A DNA stretch of 64,000 bases from Allobosea sp. (GTDB taxonomy: Bacteria; Pseudomonadota; Alphaproteobacteria; Rhizobiales; Beijerinckiaceae): the NCBI GenBank assembly GCA_024231975.1, contig JAAEQB010000068.1, positions 104,533 through 168,532 of the forward strand, written 5' to 3'. Position numbers and translations under genes: made by a program. The notes beneath the pieces are model-generated. The model was not told the origin of the DNA. It saw only the letters and a list, made by a program, of their open reading frames with translations, and did no database searches. This document shows, one piece after another, positions 50,358 through 58,454 of the stretch. The first letter of the stretch is position 1, and every line of letters starts with the position of its first letter.

Positions 50358-50516
50358 GGCTGTCCTATCGAGCGCGCCCGCGAGCTGACTGGCCAACTCC
50401 TTCCGGCGCGAGCCGTTCCCGAGATGCTCTGCCGCCGACACAGTCCGGCTTGCGCCTCGTTGACGGCATTCCGGGCAGAGCCTCAGGCCAAACATGCCAG
50501 CAGGCTCCAAGCACCT

Positions 50517-50864
50517 TCAGGCAACCGCCGGCAAGGCAGACGCTCCTGTCCGTCCGATCTCGACCTCTTCCCACCAATCGCCGAGCGCATCGATCAGCGG
50601 CACGAGACGCTGGCCTGCTTCCGTCAGCTCATAGTCGACCTGGCGCGGATAGCCGTCATGGTCGATCCTGCTGACGATCCCGGCGGCTTCGAGCTTGCGC
50701 AGTTCCAGCGCCAGCATGCGGTGCGAGACCGTCGGATTATCGCGCCGGAGCTCGCTGAAACGCTTGCTGCCGTCCTTGAGATAGTAGAGCAGCAAGGTCG
50801 GCCAGCGGCCGCTCAGCACCCGCATGACGCTCTCGATCGAGCAGTCGGACACGACGTCCTTCAT
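50517..50864 (-). CDS. HxlR family transcriptional regulator
   Basis: Winged-helix regulator of 115 residues: DCSIESVMRVLSGRWPTLLL, FSELRRDNPTVSHRMLALEL, RKLEAAGIVSRIDHDGYPRQ and VDYELTEAG are the standard HxlR blocks, including the N-terminal Cys8 used as a redox or electrophile sensor. Divergent from a GST-like gene, its probable target. Confidence 0.93.
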   Translation of the reverse strand: MKDVVSDCSIESVMRVLSGRWPTLLLYYLKDGSKRFSELRRDNPTVSHRMLALELRKLEAAGIVSRIDHDGYPRQVDYELTEAGQRLVPLIDALGDWWEEVEIGRTGASALPAVA

Positions 50865-50882
50865 GATCCGTTCCGCGCCTGG

Positions 50883-50900
50883 TTACAGAAAAGTGCGTAA
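50883..50900. promoter_or_regulatory. HxlR operator candidate
   Basis: TTAC-N10-GTAA (50883-50900) lies 18 bases from the HxlR start, between the divergent genes. Short dyads of this kind are usual HxlR/YodB sites. Confidence 0.5.
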
Positions 50901-50973
50901 TTTACATGGGGCTGCGAGTGACTAGGTTCCACCCCGCTGCGCAGCGTTTCCCAACCCGAATGGAAAACGCAAG

Positions 50974-51678
50974 ATGGAACCGATCCTCGTTTATGGCTAC
51001 CCGTCCGGCACCTCCATGGGCCTGGTGGCGGCGCTCGAATGGCTCGGCCAGCCCTACAGGCTGAGCCGCGTCGACATGCTCGGCGAGATGCGCGAACCCG
51101 GCTACAAGCGGATCAACAAGCGCGTCGAAACCCCGGTGCTGATCACCGATCAGGGCCGCCCGCTGACCGAGACCATGGCGATCGCCGCCCATCTGGAGGC
51201 GCGCGACACCGAGCGGCGGATCAGCTTCGATCCGCTCTCACCCGAGGCCGACCGGATGCACCAGCTGATGAGCTTCCTCAACACCGGCTTCACCGGTGCC
51301 TTCTTCCCGCTCTGGGTCTCCCTGGAGCTGCCCGAACCCGATCCCGATTTCGAAGCGGCACTGCGCCGCTTCGGGCGCGAGCGGGTGCTTGAGCGCCACG
51401 ACAGGCTGGAAGAGATGCTCGATGGCAGCCGCTGGCTGGCCGGCGACAAGCATACCCTCGCCGACGGCCTGCTCGCCGGCGTGGCGCGCTGGCTGGAGTA
51501 CCATGAGGTCGCCGATCTCTCGCGCTGGCCGAAGCTGCAGGCCCTGCGCCAGCGGGTCGAGAGCGATCCGGCGGTGATCTTCGCCACGGCGCTGGAGAAT
51601 GGCGAGACACCGGCCGGCAACGGCGCCTTCAAGGGCCATGTGCCGCTGGCCGAGGTGATCGAGCGCTTCGGCGCCTGA
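50974..51678 (+). CDS. Glutathione S-transferase-like protein
   Basis: A 234-residue GST-fold protein: N domain ILVYGYPSGTSMGLVAALEW and RVETPVLITDQGRPLTETMA, C domain LEEMLDGSRWLAGDKHTLAD. Probably induced by electrophiles through the divergent HxlR protein. Confidence 0.88.
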   Translation: MEPILVYGYPSGTSMGLVAALEWLGQPYRLSRVDMLGEMREPGYKRINKRVETPVLITDQGRPLTETMAIAAHLEARDTERRISFDPLSPEADRMHQLMSFLNTGFTGAFFPLWVSLELPEPDPDFEAALRRFGRERVLERHDRLEEMLDGSRWLAGDKHTLADGLLAGVARWLEYHEVADLSRWPKLQALRQRVESDPAVIFATALENGETPAGNGAFKGHVPLAEVIERFGA

Positions 51679-51740
51679 TTAGCGAAAGACGCGCCGGGCA
51701 GGATGTTCGGCGCGTCCTGTAGGCTGGATCGCAGCTACCA

Positions 51741-51765
51741 TGATATACATGACCCGTGTATATCA
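51741..51765. promoter_or_regulatory. VapBC autoregulatory operator
   Basis: Perfect 9-bp inverted repeat TGATATACA / TGTATATCA with 7-base spacer, 16 bases upstream of the antitoxin start and very AT-rich amid GC-rich DNA. It likely overlaps the promoter and is bound by the toxin-antitoxin complex. Confidence 0.82.
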
Positions 51766-51780
51766 AGCAGGAGAATATCC

Positions 51781-52017
51781 ATGCAGGTCGCACGTTGGGG
51801 CAACAGCCTCGCCATCCGGATACCCGCCGCCGTCAGTGAGGCGTTGGCCCTCAAAGAGGGCGACGATGTGGAGATCCGCATCGCCGATGACCGCACCTTC
51901 CTGATCGCCCGCGACGAGCGCAAGCCGCAGGCGCTGGCCCGCATCCGCAGCCTGCGCAAGCCGCTCCCGGCCGGCTGGCGATTCGATCGTGACGAGGCCA
52001 ATGAGCGCGCGCCGTGA
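51781..52017 (+). CDS. vapB: AbrB/MazE-type antitoxin (VapB)
   Basis: A 78-residue antitoxin with the swapped-hairpin AbrB/SpoVT fold: MQVARWGNSLAIRIPAAVSE and LALKEGDDVEIRIADDRTFL. The C-terminal tail (ARIRSLRKPLPAGWRFDRDE) should wrap and inhibit the toxin. GTGA overlap with the toxin gene; the operator palindrome is just upstream. Confidence 0.93.
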   Translation: MQVARWGNSLAIRIPAAVSEALALKEGDDVEIRIADDRTFLIARDERKPQALARIRSLRKPLPAGWRFDRDEANERAP

Positions 52018-52418
52018 CGCGCGCCTTCCTCGACAGCAATGTCGTCGTCTACGCCTTCAGCGACGATCCCCGGAACGCCGTGGCTGAGGAACTGCTCGGC
52101 CGCGGCTGCGAGATCAGCGTCCAGGTCCTGAACGAATTCGCCAATGTCGCCCGGCGCAAGCTCGGCTTCTCCTGGCCGGAGATCAGCGATGCGGTGGAGG
52201 CGGTCACGACGCTGAGCCGGACCGTCCATCCGCTCGATCTCACCACGCATCAGGACGCCGTGCGCCTGGCCGAGCAGCACAAATTCGGCTTCTATGATGG
52301 GCTGATCGTCGCCAGCGCCTTGCGGGCCGGCTGCACGGTGCTCCACAGCGAAGACCTGCAGCACGGCCTCGTCGTCGAGGGACAACTCCGGATCGAGAAT
52401 CCGTTCCGGACGGAATAG
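52014..52418 (+). CDS. vapC: PIN-domain toxin (VapC)
   Basis: A 134-residue PIN ribonuclease. The four acidic Mg-binding residues are all seen: Asp7 (AFLDSNVVVYAFS), Glu41 (LNEFANVARRK), Asp95 (FGFYDGLIVASAL) and Asp114 (HSEDLQHG). GTG start overlaps the antitoxin stop. All residues for an active toxin are present; VapC enzymes usually cleave tRNA or rRNA. Confidence 0.94.
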   Translation: MTRAFLDSNVVVYAFSDDPRNAVAEELLGRGCEISVQVLNEFANVARRKLGFSWPEISDAVEAVTTLSRTVHPLDLTTHQDAVRLAEQHKFGFYDGLIVASALRAGCTVLHSEDLQHGLVVEGQLRIENPFRTE

Positions 52419-52425
52419 CCCAGCC

Positions 52426-53457
52426 CTATTCGCCCTTCTGCGAGACCTGCGCCTGGGCGAAGGTCGCCATGCCGGAATGGACGCCGGCCGCCGCCTTGAC
52501 CAGGCCGGCGGCGAGCGCCGCGCCCGTGCCCTCGCCCAGGCGCATGTCGAGCGCCAGCAGCGGCTGCTTGCCGAGCTTGACCAGCGCCTGCGCATGCGCG
52601 CCTTCGGCCGAGAGATGGCCGGCGATGCAATGGTCGAGCGCCGAGGAATCGAGCGCGTGCAGGATGGCGGCGGCGGCCGTGACGACATAGCCGTCGAGGA
52701 TCACCGGGATGCGCTGCAGGCGGGCGGCGAGGATCGCGCCGCAGATCGCCGCCATCTCGCGGCCGCCGAAGCGGCGCAGCACCTCCAGCGGATCATTCAG
52801 GTGGTTGGCGTGGAGCTTCAGCCCGGCCTCGACCGCGGCGATCTTGCGCTTCAACCCGTCATCGTCGACGCCGGTGCCACGGCCGCACCAGTGGGCGGCA
52901 CTACCGCCATAGAGCGCGGCGAAGATCGCGGCGGCCGAGGTGGTATTGCCGATGCCCATCTCGCCGAGCGCGAGCAGGTCGGCGCCACCGGCAAGCGCCT
53001 CCATGCCAAAGGCCATGGTGGCGACGCAGGCGCGCTCGTCGAGCGCATCCTCTTGCGTGAAATCGCCGGTCGGCAAGTCGAGCGCGAGGTCGAAGACCTT
53101 GAAGCCGAGATCATAGGCGGCGCAGATCTGGTTGATCGCGGCGCCGCCAGCGGCGAAATTCTCCAGCATCTGGCGCGTCACGCTCTGAGGAAATGCCGAG
53201 ACTCCCTGGGCGACGACGCCGTGATTGCCGGCAAAGACGCAGACCAGCGGCCGGTCGACCCGCGGCGGCGCCTTGCCCTGCCAGGCGGCGAGCCATTCGG
53301 CGATCTCCTCCAGCCGGCCGAGGCTTCCGGCCGGCTTGGTCAGTTCCTTGTCGCGGGCGCGCACGGTGTTGGCCGCCGCCATGTCGGGGCCGGGCATGTT
53401 GGCGATGAGGTTGCGGATATCGTCGAAGGGCAGGCCGGAGGCGGGCATCGCAGACAT
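52426..53457 (-). CDS. cobT: Nicotinate-nucleotide--dimethylbenzimidazole phosphoribosyltransferase
   Basis: Lower-ligand activation enzyme of cobalamin synthesis (CobU in the Pseudomonas naming), making alpha-ribazole phosphate. 343 residues with RDKELTKPAGSLGRLEEIAE, VCVFAGNHGVVAQGVSAFP, ALGEMGIGNTTSAAAIFAAL and the catalytic GEGTGAAL glutamate near the C terminus. ATG at 53457 is chosen. Divergent from cobS. Confidence 0.95.
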   Translation of the reverse strand: MSAMPASGLPFDDIRNLIANMPGPDMAAANTVRARDKELTKPAGSLGRLEEIAEWLAAWQGKAPPRVDRPLVCVFAGNHGVVAQGVSAFPQSVTRQMLENFAAGGAAINQICAAYDLGFKVFDLALDLPTGDFTQEDALDERACVATMAFGMEALAGGADLLALGEMGIGNTTSAAAIFAALYGGSAAHWCGRGTGVDDDGLKRKIAAVEAGLKLHANHLNDPLEVLRRFGGREMAAICGAILAARLQRIPVILDGYVVTAAAAILHALDSSALDHCIAGHLSAEGAHAQALVKLGKQPLLALDMRLGEGTGAALAAGLVKAAAGVHSGMATFAQAQVSQKGE

Positions 53458-53563
53458 CTGAGGAGCCGATCTTGAAAACCTGAGGAATCGGGCAGCACGA
53501 GATCGCCGCCGCGCAGCCGCTGCTGCTATAGGCTGGAGCGGACGAAGACAATCCGAGGGCAGC

Positions 53564-54412
53564 GTGCCGCAAGCCGACAGCGATGATGCGACGCAGGCGA
53601 AAGCGCCGATCTGGCCAGGCTGGCTGATCGCGACCGCGACCTGCATCCGCTTCTATTCGCGCCTGCCGGTACCGGCACTGCCGGGCGAGACCGCGCACGC
53701 CTTGCCCGACTTCCGGCTGGTGCCACGCGCCTTGCCCTTCGCGGCGTTGGTGATCGCGGCACCTGCGACGCTGATTGCGCTGCTGGCCGGCCTTGCGGGC
53801 GTCAACGCCCTGCTGACCGCGGCGCTCGCCGTCACCGCGCTCGTCGTGACGACGGGGGCCTTCCATGAGGACGGGCTTGCCGACTCGGCCGACGGGCTGT
53901 TCGGCGGGCATACACCGGAGCGGCGGCTGGAGATCATGAAGGACAGCCGCGTCGGCACCTTCGGGGCGCTGGCGCTCGGCCTGTCGCTGCTACTGCGGGT
54001 GAGCGCGCTCGCGGCAATCCTGCAAGGCGCCGGCGCATGGACTGTGGCGGCCGCAGTGCTGGTCGCCGCGCCCTGGTCGCGCGTCGAGGGCCTCCGCATC
54101 CTCGCGACAGTCGAGCCAAGCCGGAGCAGCGGCGCCTCCGCCGCGGTCGGGCAGCCCGAGCACTCGGTACTGCCGATCGCCTACGGGCTATCAGGCGTCT
54201 TGGCTCTCCTCCTGGTCGCCGCCGGCGCCCTCCCCTTGGCCGGCATCGTAATCGGTATCGCATTGTCGGCGCTGACGACCCTTTGGCTGTCGCGCACCGC
54301 CATCCGTCTGATCGGCGGGCAGACTGGCGACATCCTCGGCGCAGCGCAGCAGCTTGGCGAAATCGCGATCTATCTCGGCCTCGCCATCGCCGTCGGCTGG
54401 GGCGGGCGATGA
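53564..54412 (+). CDS. cobS: Adenosylcobinamide-GDP ribazoletransferase
   Basis: Membrane cobalamin synthase (CobV in the Pseudomonas naming), joining adenosylcobinamide-GDP and alpha-ribazole. 282 residues; the signature TTGAFHEDGLADSADGLFGG is followed by RLEIMKDSRVGTFGALALGL, and GGQTGDILGAAQQLGE near the end is the other conserved block. GTG start at 53564. No cobalamin riboswitch was recognised in the 106-base gap to cobT. Confidence 0.95.
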   Translation: MPQADSDDATQAKAPIWPGWLIATATCIRFYSRLPVPALPGETAHALPDFRLVPRALPFAALVIAAPATLIALLAGLAGVNALLTAALAVTALVVTTGAFHEDGLADSADGLFGGHTPERRLEIMKDSRVGTFGALALGLSLLLRVSALAAILQGAGAWTVAAAVLVAAPWSRVEGLRILATVEPSRSSGASAAVGQPEHSVLPIAYGLSGVLALLLVAAGALPLAGIVIGIALSALTTLWLSRTAIRLIGGQTGDILGAAQQLGEIAIYLGLAIAVGWGGR

Positions 54413-54609
54413 ACGCGATCTCCAGCCCCTGCATCAAGGTCTGCGTGATCGATCCGGCGAGCAAGCTCTGCCAGGGCTGCGGCCGGACCTTGCAGGAGAT
54501 CGCGCAATGGTCGCGGCTCTCGGAGGCCGAACGCCTCGTCATGATGGCGACGCTGGAGGAGCGTCTCAGTCTTCCGCGAGACGGGCAAGCCCCTCGCCGG
54601 TCAGCCTGA
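54409..54609 (+). CDS. DUF1289 family protein
   Basis: A 66-residue protein with the DUF1289 cysteine pattern SPCIKVCVIDPASKLCQGCG and RTLQEIAQW. The four cysteines could bind a metal. ATG overlaps the cobS stop (ATGA), and the 3' end overlaps the convergent GNAT gene by 44 bases. Role unknown. Confidence 0.9.
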   Translation: MNAISSPCIKVCVIDPASKLCQGCGRTLQEIAQWSRLSEAERLVMMATLEERLSLPRDGQAPRRSA

Positions 54610-55048
54610 AGAAGACCTTTTCCGGATGCCGCTTGGCGCCGAGGCCCTCGTAGAAGCGCAGCAAGCGCTCATCGTCGCGCGCCGCGGTCCAGTCGATCCG
54701 GCCGAAGCCGCGCGCCAAAGCAAGACGGGCCAATTCGGCAAGCAGCGCCTTGCCGGCGCCGAGGCCGCGAGCGGCCTGCGCCACATAGATCTCCTTGAGG
54801 AAAAATCCGGACCTGAGGCCGGGGCCCGGATAGAGCGCCGAAAAGGCGGCGAAGCCGATGAGTGCACCGTCATGCTCGGCGACGAGCAGCTCGGTTCCCG
54901 CCGGCCGGTTGGCCAGCCCGGCGCGGATGTCGTCGTCCGCTGGGCAAGGCACCTTGTAGTGCGCCTGCATCTCGCCCATCAGGCCGGCGAGCGCGGGATG
55001 ATCAGCCTCCTCGCAGGCGCGTATGGCAACCATGCCCGCCTCGCTCAT
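54566..55048 (-). CDS. GNAT-family N-acetyltransferase
   Basis: A 160-residue acetyltransferase: FFLKEIYVAQAARGLGAGKA holds the acetyl-CoA pyrophosphate loop, LLAELARLALARGFGRIDWT and the NE-type RLLRFYEGLGAKR follow. ATG at 55048 overlaps the TauE stop (ATGA). Substrate unknown. Confidence 0.9.
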   Translation of the reverse strand: MSEAGMVAIRACEEADHPALAGLMGEMQAHYKVPCPADDDIRAGLANRPAGTELLVAEHDGALIGFAAFSALYPGPGLRSGFFLKEIYVAQAARGLGAGKALLAELARLALARGFGRIDWTAARDDERLLRFYEGLGAKRHPEKVFFRLTGEGLARLAED

Positions 55049-55881
55049 GAGATCAAAGACCAGAAGAAGCGGGCGCAGACCACCAGCAGGAAGATGCCGA
55101 AGGCGACCTCCAGCCGGCGTTTCGACAGGCGGTGCGCCAGGCGCGCACCGATCGGCGCCGTCCAGATCGAGGTCGGGATGAAGAGCAGGAAGCCGATGAA
55201 GGAGACATAGCCGAGCGAGAGCGGCGGCAGGAGGTCCATCTTCGGCCAGCCGGCATAGATGTAGCCCAGTGCGCCGGGTATCGAGATCAGGATGCCGAGG
55301 CCCGAGGAGGTGGCGACCGCCTGGTGGATCGGCCGGCCATAGAAGGTCATGAACAGGCTGGAGAGCTGACCGCCGCCGATGCCCATCAGAGAGGAGAGCA
55401 CGCCGATGATCAGGCCGTAGACCCGCATCAGGAACGGGCCGGGCATATCGTCGCCGAGCTTCCAGCGGTCGGAGGCGAAGAGCAGGCGCATGGCGCTGGC
55501 GAAGGCGACCGCGACGAAGACCGCCTTGAACACGTCCGGCGGGGCGTAGCGCGCGATGAAGCTGCCGCCGAGCACGCCGAGCACGACCGGCACGGCCCAG
55601 ATCTTGATGATCGAGGTGTCGACCAGTCCCTTGGCGAGATGGGCCCGGTAGGAGCGGATCGAGGTCGGGATGATCACCGCGAGCGAGGTGCCGACGACGA
55701 GCGGCATGCGCACTTCCTCGGACACGCCGATCACCCGGAAGACCTCGTAGAGCACCGGCACGATGACGGCGCCGCCACCGACGCCGAACAGGCCCGCGAG
55801 CAGGCCAGTGACGGCGCCGGCCGCGACCAGCGACACCGCAAGGAAAATCAGGTCGTTCAGGGGAATGCCTGCGATCATCAT
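55045..55881 (-). CDS. TauE/SafE-family membrane transporter
   Basis: Membrane protein of about 278 residues with eight or so segments in two repeats: AGAVTGLLAGLFGVGGGAVI (first TauE motif) and GVLSSLMGIGGGQLSSLFMT (second). Family members export sulfite or sulfoacetate or move other anions. ATG at 55881 is chosen; the codon at 55887 is GTG. Co-translated with the GNAT gene. Confidence 0.9.
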   Translation of the reverse strand: MMIAGIPLNDLIFLAVSLVAAGAVTGLLAGLFGVGGGAVIVPVLYEVFRVIGVSEEVRMPLVVGTSLAVIIPTSIRSYRAHLAKGLVDTSIIKIWAVPVVLGVLGGSFIARYAPPDVFKAVFVAVAFASAMRLLFASDRWKLGDDMPGPFLMRVYGLIIGVLSSLMGIGGGQLSSLFMTFYGRPIHQAVATSSGLGILISIPGALGYIYAGWPKMDLLPPLSLGYVSFIGFLLFIPTSIWTAPIGARLAHRLSKRRLEVAFGIFLLVVCARFFWSLIS

Positions 55882-56203
55882 GCACACTGTGTGGGAAGAG
55901 TCGGGCTGCTCTTAGCCCTCCTGCCGGAAAGGGCAAGGTTCGGGCGACAGGGCAGGCATGCGCCGACGCGGCCGCGTCATCGGAACAGCGTCGCGACGGG
56001 CTGCACCTCAGAGTCTGCTCGAAAACCCAGCCCTCATCCTCAGGAGCGCTCGCAGATCGCGCCGCGAAGGATGCACCAGACGGCTCCGGAGCCTCCTAGA
56101 GCATCCTTCGAGACGCCGCTGACGCGGCTCCTCAGGATGAGGGCTGAATAATTGTCAAACGGGCTCTCAGAGCGCTCCCGATACGCCCTGGAACAGCGGC
56201 CGA
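55882..56203. other. Intergenic region with palindromic repeat
   Basis: 322 bases without a gene. The left part holds the TauE promoter region; the right part is filled by the repeat at 56028-56146. No ORF or RNA gene recognised. Confidence 0.4.
56028..56146. repeat. Nested palindromic repeat (CCTCATCCT type)
   Basis: Outer arms CAGCCCTCATCCTCAGGAGC and GCTCCTCAGGATGAGGGCTG pair with one mismatch; inner arms CGAAGGATGC (56065-56074) and GCATCCTTCG (56101-56110) pair perfectly. CTCATCCT...AGGATGAG palindromes of this type are scattered through Bradyrhizobium- and Bosea-like genomes. Confidence 0.8.
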
Positions 56204-56710
56204 TCACGGCTTGACGTAGGTCCAGCCCTTCTCCTGCAGCTCCATCACCCGGACGACACCGGACTTCACCACTGTCGCCTCCGGGATCAGGGCGATCTCC
56301 TTGTTCTCGGCCTTGCTCATGTTGCCCTGGGTGTTGCCGCAGGCCTTGAAGGAAATGGCCGGCGTGCTCAGGGCGATCGTTGAGATCCGCGCCTTCACCG
56401 GCGAGGTATCGTCGCGCAGCATGTGCAGGCCGGGGCCGAAGGTGACGACCTCGATCTCCACCTTCTCGCCGAGGTCCTGATAGTACTGCGCCACGTTGGT
56501 CGCGTTGTTGAGCGCGAGATTCATCATCGCGGGATCGTTCGTGTTCACCTGCAGGATAAGCCGGTGCGGCTTCCTGTCGGGAACGGGCGGCTTCGGTGCC
56601 TGTACGGCGCTGTGCTTCGTGGCCTGCGCCGTCGCAGGCGGGGCGGCGATGGCGCAGGCCAATCCGGCCAGCAGGACCGTGCCGAGAGCATCTTTGAACC
56701 CGATCATCAT
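56204..56710 (-). CDS. Periplasmic DsrE-family protein
   Basis: A 168-residue exported protein with signal peptide (about 1-28, ending ATAQ), then a DsrE-like fold: RLILQVNTNDPAMMNLALNN, QYYQDLGEKVEIEVVTFGPG, and the cysteine loop SFKACGNTQGNM. The rest reads IPEATVVKSGVVRVMELQEK, typical of the secreted COG1416 type. Last gene of the envelope cluster, 24 bases from its neighbour. Confidence 0.87.
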   Translation of the reverse strand: MMIGFKDALGTVLLAGLACAIAAPPATAQATKHSAVQAPKPPVPDRKPHRLILQVNTNDPAMMNLALNNATNVAQYYQDLGEKVEIEVVTFGPGLHMLRDDTSPVKARISTIALSTPAISFKACGNTQGNMSKAENKEIALIPEATVVKSGVVRVMELQEKGWTYVKP

Positions 56711-56734
56711 CGCATTCCACCCATGGTTCGAGGA

Positions 56735-57364
56735 CTATTCGCTACGTGGCTTGGCGAGGGTGCGCGGCCATTTGCAGGCTGCGGCGACCCTGTCCCGCGC
56801 AGCCTTCAAGCCCGCGAGGCCGAAATGGGCGTCATGGACGGCGCCTCCGCGCGTGGTCAGGCGGATCGCGATGCCGCCTTCATTGGGAAGCGAGAGCAGC
56901 AGGGCGAGGACATCGCCCCGGAAGGCGACGCCGGTCCCATAGGTCGGCCGCCCGGCCGCGACCTGCACAGGCTGGTTGTCGTCGAGGCGATAGGACAGCA
57001 CGTAGTCGGCGCCACTCTCGGACGTGGCCGGCCCGCCCAGGACCAGCTCGGTCCGGCCGCCGCGGCAGTGAATCGAAAGCTGCCTCAGCGCGCCGCTGGC
57101 ATCGCCTTCAGCGAAGGTGGTGGCGGTGACGATCGGCGTATAGTCGACAGGAGACGTGGTCTCGCTGACGATCCAGCCCTCGGCATCGCCGGGCGGGCGC
57201 CGGGGCACCGTCACGGGCTGCGGCAGCTTGTTGAGGCAGGCTGGGCGCTCCGCCGGATCGAGTTGCGAGCAGGCGCGAAGCTGCGCCATCGGATCGGGCG
57301 CGCCCTGCGCGAAGGCGATCCGGCTGACAATCTCGAAGGCGACTGAGAGCATGATCAGCTTCAT
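56735..57364 (-). CDS. Secreted TagO/VasI-like protein
   Basis: A 209-residue exported protein. After a signal peptide ending AFAQ comes LRACSQLDPAERPACLNKL, then the domain VSETTSPVDYTPIVTATTFA, LSIHCRGGRTELVLGGPATS and YRLDDNQPVQVAAGRPTYG. This C-x-E-R-x-C-L plus SP-x-D-x-x-P pattern recalls TagO/VasI proteins linked to type VI secretion, but no secretion genes are in the window. ATG at 57364 overlaps the TAXI stop (ATGA). Confidence 0.7.
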   Translation of the reverse strand: MKLIMLSVAFEIVSRIAFAQGAPDPMAQLRACSQLDPAERPACLNKLPQPVTVPRRPPGDAEGWIVSETTSPVDYTPIVTATTFAEGDASGALRQLSIHCRGGRTELVLGGPATSESGADYVLSYRLDDNQPVQVAAGRPTYGTGVAFRGDVLALLLSLPNEGGIAIRLTTRGGAVHDAHFGLAGLKAARDRVAAACKWPRTLAKPRSE

Positions 57365-58395
57365 TGGCTCGCACGTTGCGTCTGCGCCTTGCGATCCAGC
57401 CAGTCCTGCGCAGCCGGAAAGCGGTCGAGGCCGGGAACGGTCGCAGCGAGATTGATCGACTTCCATTTCGGGTCGAAGCCGGGCGCCTGCAGCTTCTCGA
57501 CACGGCTGAACAGGAGGTCGACGAAGCGGGCGACGCGCTCGTAGCGATTGGTCTGGGGCGCCCAGTTGAACGCGACCAGGGCAGTCGGCACCGCGATCGT
57601 CGAGACCCGCTCGCCCGCCTTGATCAGCCCGGGATATTCGCCGGCCTCCAGCACCGCCGGCAGGTAGTAGTCCTCGAACCTGCTGTCATAGGCCACCGGG
57701 AGGAACTTGAAGCCGGGCTCGAAGCGCCCGCGGACGAAGGCGTCGACGGGCTTCGAGGTGATGAAGACGACGGCCGCCATCTCGCCCTTGCGCATCTGCT
57801 CCAGCGCGACCTGATGCGGGATGAAGGTGTTCTCGGAACTGATGCCGAGGCGGCTGAAGATCAGTGGCCCCGAATAGGCGGCAGCGGTACCGAGCGTGTT
57901 GAAGTTCACCTTCTTGCCGGCGAGGTCCTGCAGGCTCTGGATCTCGGGCCGCACGAAGACATGCAGTTCCGAGGGAAAGAGATTGAGCACATAGGTGATC
58001 TTCCGCCGGATCTGCGGCAGCTGTGCCTTGTACTCCTCCAGCGCATCGGAGTTGATGATCGCCGTGTCGATGCCGCGCAGATAGAGCAGCGAATTCAGGT
58101 TCTCGGTGGCGCCGCGGGTGACGATCGGCAGTACGTGCAGGTTGTACCCATCGTCGACGACGCGGGCCATCTCGGCGCCCAGGCGAAGTGGTGCGCCTTC
58201 CAGCAGCCCCGCTGCGAGACCGACCGTCCAGGCATTGGCCTTGTCCTGCTCCGTTGCGGCCGGCCGGACCATGCGTCGCGGCTGGCCGGAGCTCGCCTGC
58301 AATGTCTGGGCCTCCAGGCCGGGCGACGCGAGCATCGGCACAAGCGCCATCAGCCCGACCAACAGGAGCAAGCACCGTCCAGAAGGCATCCTCAT
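57361..58395 (-). CDS. TAXI-family TRAP solute-binding protein
   Basis: A 344-residue exported binding protein of the TAXI/NMT1-like family. Signal peptide ends near GLEAQ; then WTVGLAAGLLEGAPLRLGAE, RVVDDGYNLHVLPIVTRGAT, TAIINSDALEEYK, and the lobe switch SLQDLAGKKVNFNTLGTAAA. No TRAP permease is in this cluster. Its operon partners are envelope proteins, which suggests a sensory or structural use and not plain uptake. Confidence 0.88.
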   Translation of the reverse strand: MRMPSGRCLLLLVGLMALVPMLASPGLEAQTLQASSGQPRRMVRPAATEQDKANAWTVGLAAGLLEGAPLRLGAEMARVVDDGYNLHVLPIVTRGATENLNSLLYLRGIDTAIINSDALEEYKAQLPQIRRKITYVLNLFPSELHVFVRPEIQSLQDLAGKKVNFNTLGTAAAYSGPLIFSRLGISSENTFIPHQVALEQMRKGEMAAVVFITSKPVDAFVRGRFEPGFKFLPVAYDSRFEDYYLPAVLEAGEYPGLIKAGERVSTIAVPTALVAFNWAPQTNRYERVARFVDLLFSRVEKLQAPGFDPKWKSINLAATVPGLDRFPAAQDWLDRKAQTQRASQ

Positions 58396-58454
58396 CCCGA
58401 ACTCTCCCCTAGAACGCGCGCCCGTGATCCTTCCAGCCGACGGTAGGTCGAGCG

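Noticed and set aside
53458..53563. Possible cobalamin riboswitch between cobT and cobS
   Set aside because: The gap is only 106 bases and no B12-box-like conserved core was recognised.
56735..57364. Type VI secretion locus suggested by the TagO/VasI-like protein
   Set aside because: No tss genes occur in the window; the similarity is to one accessory family only.
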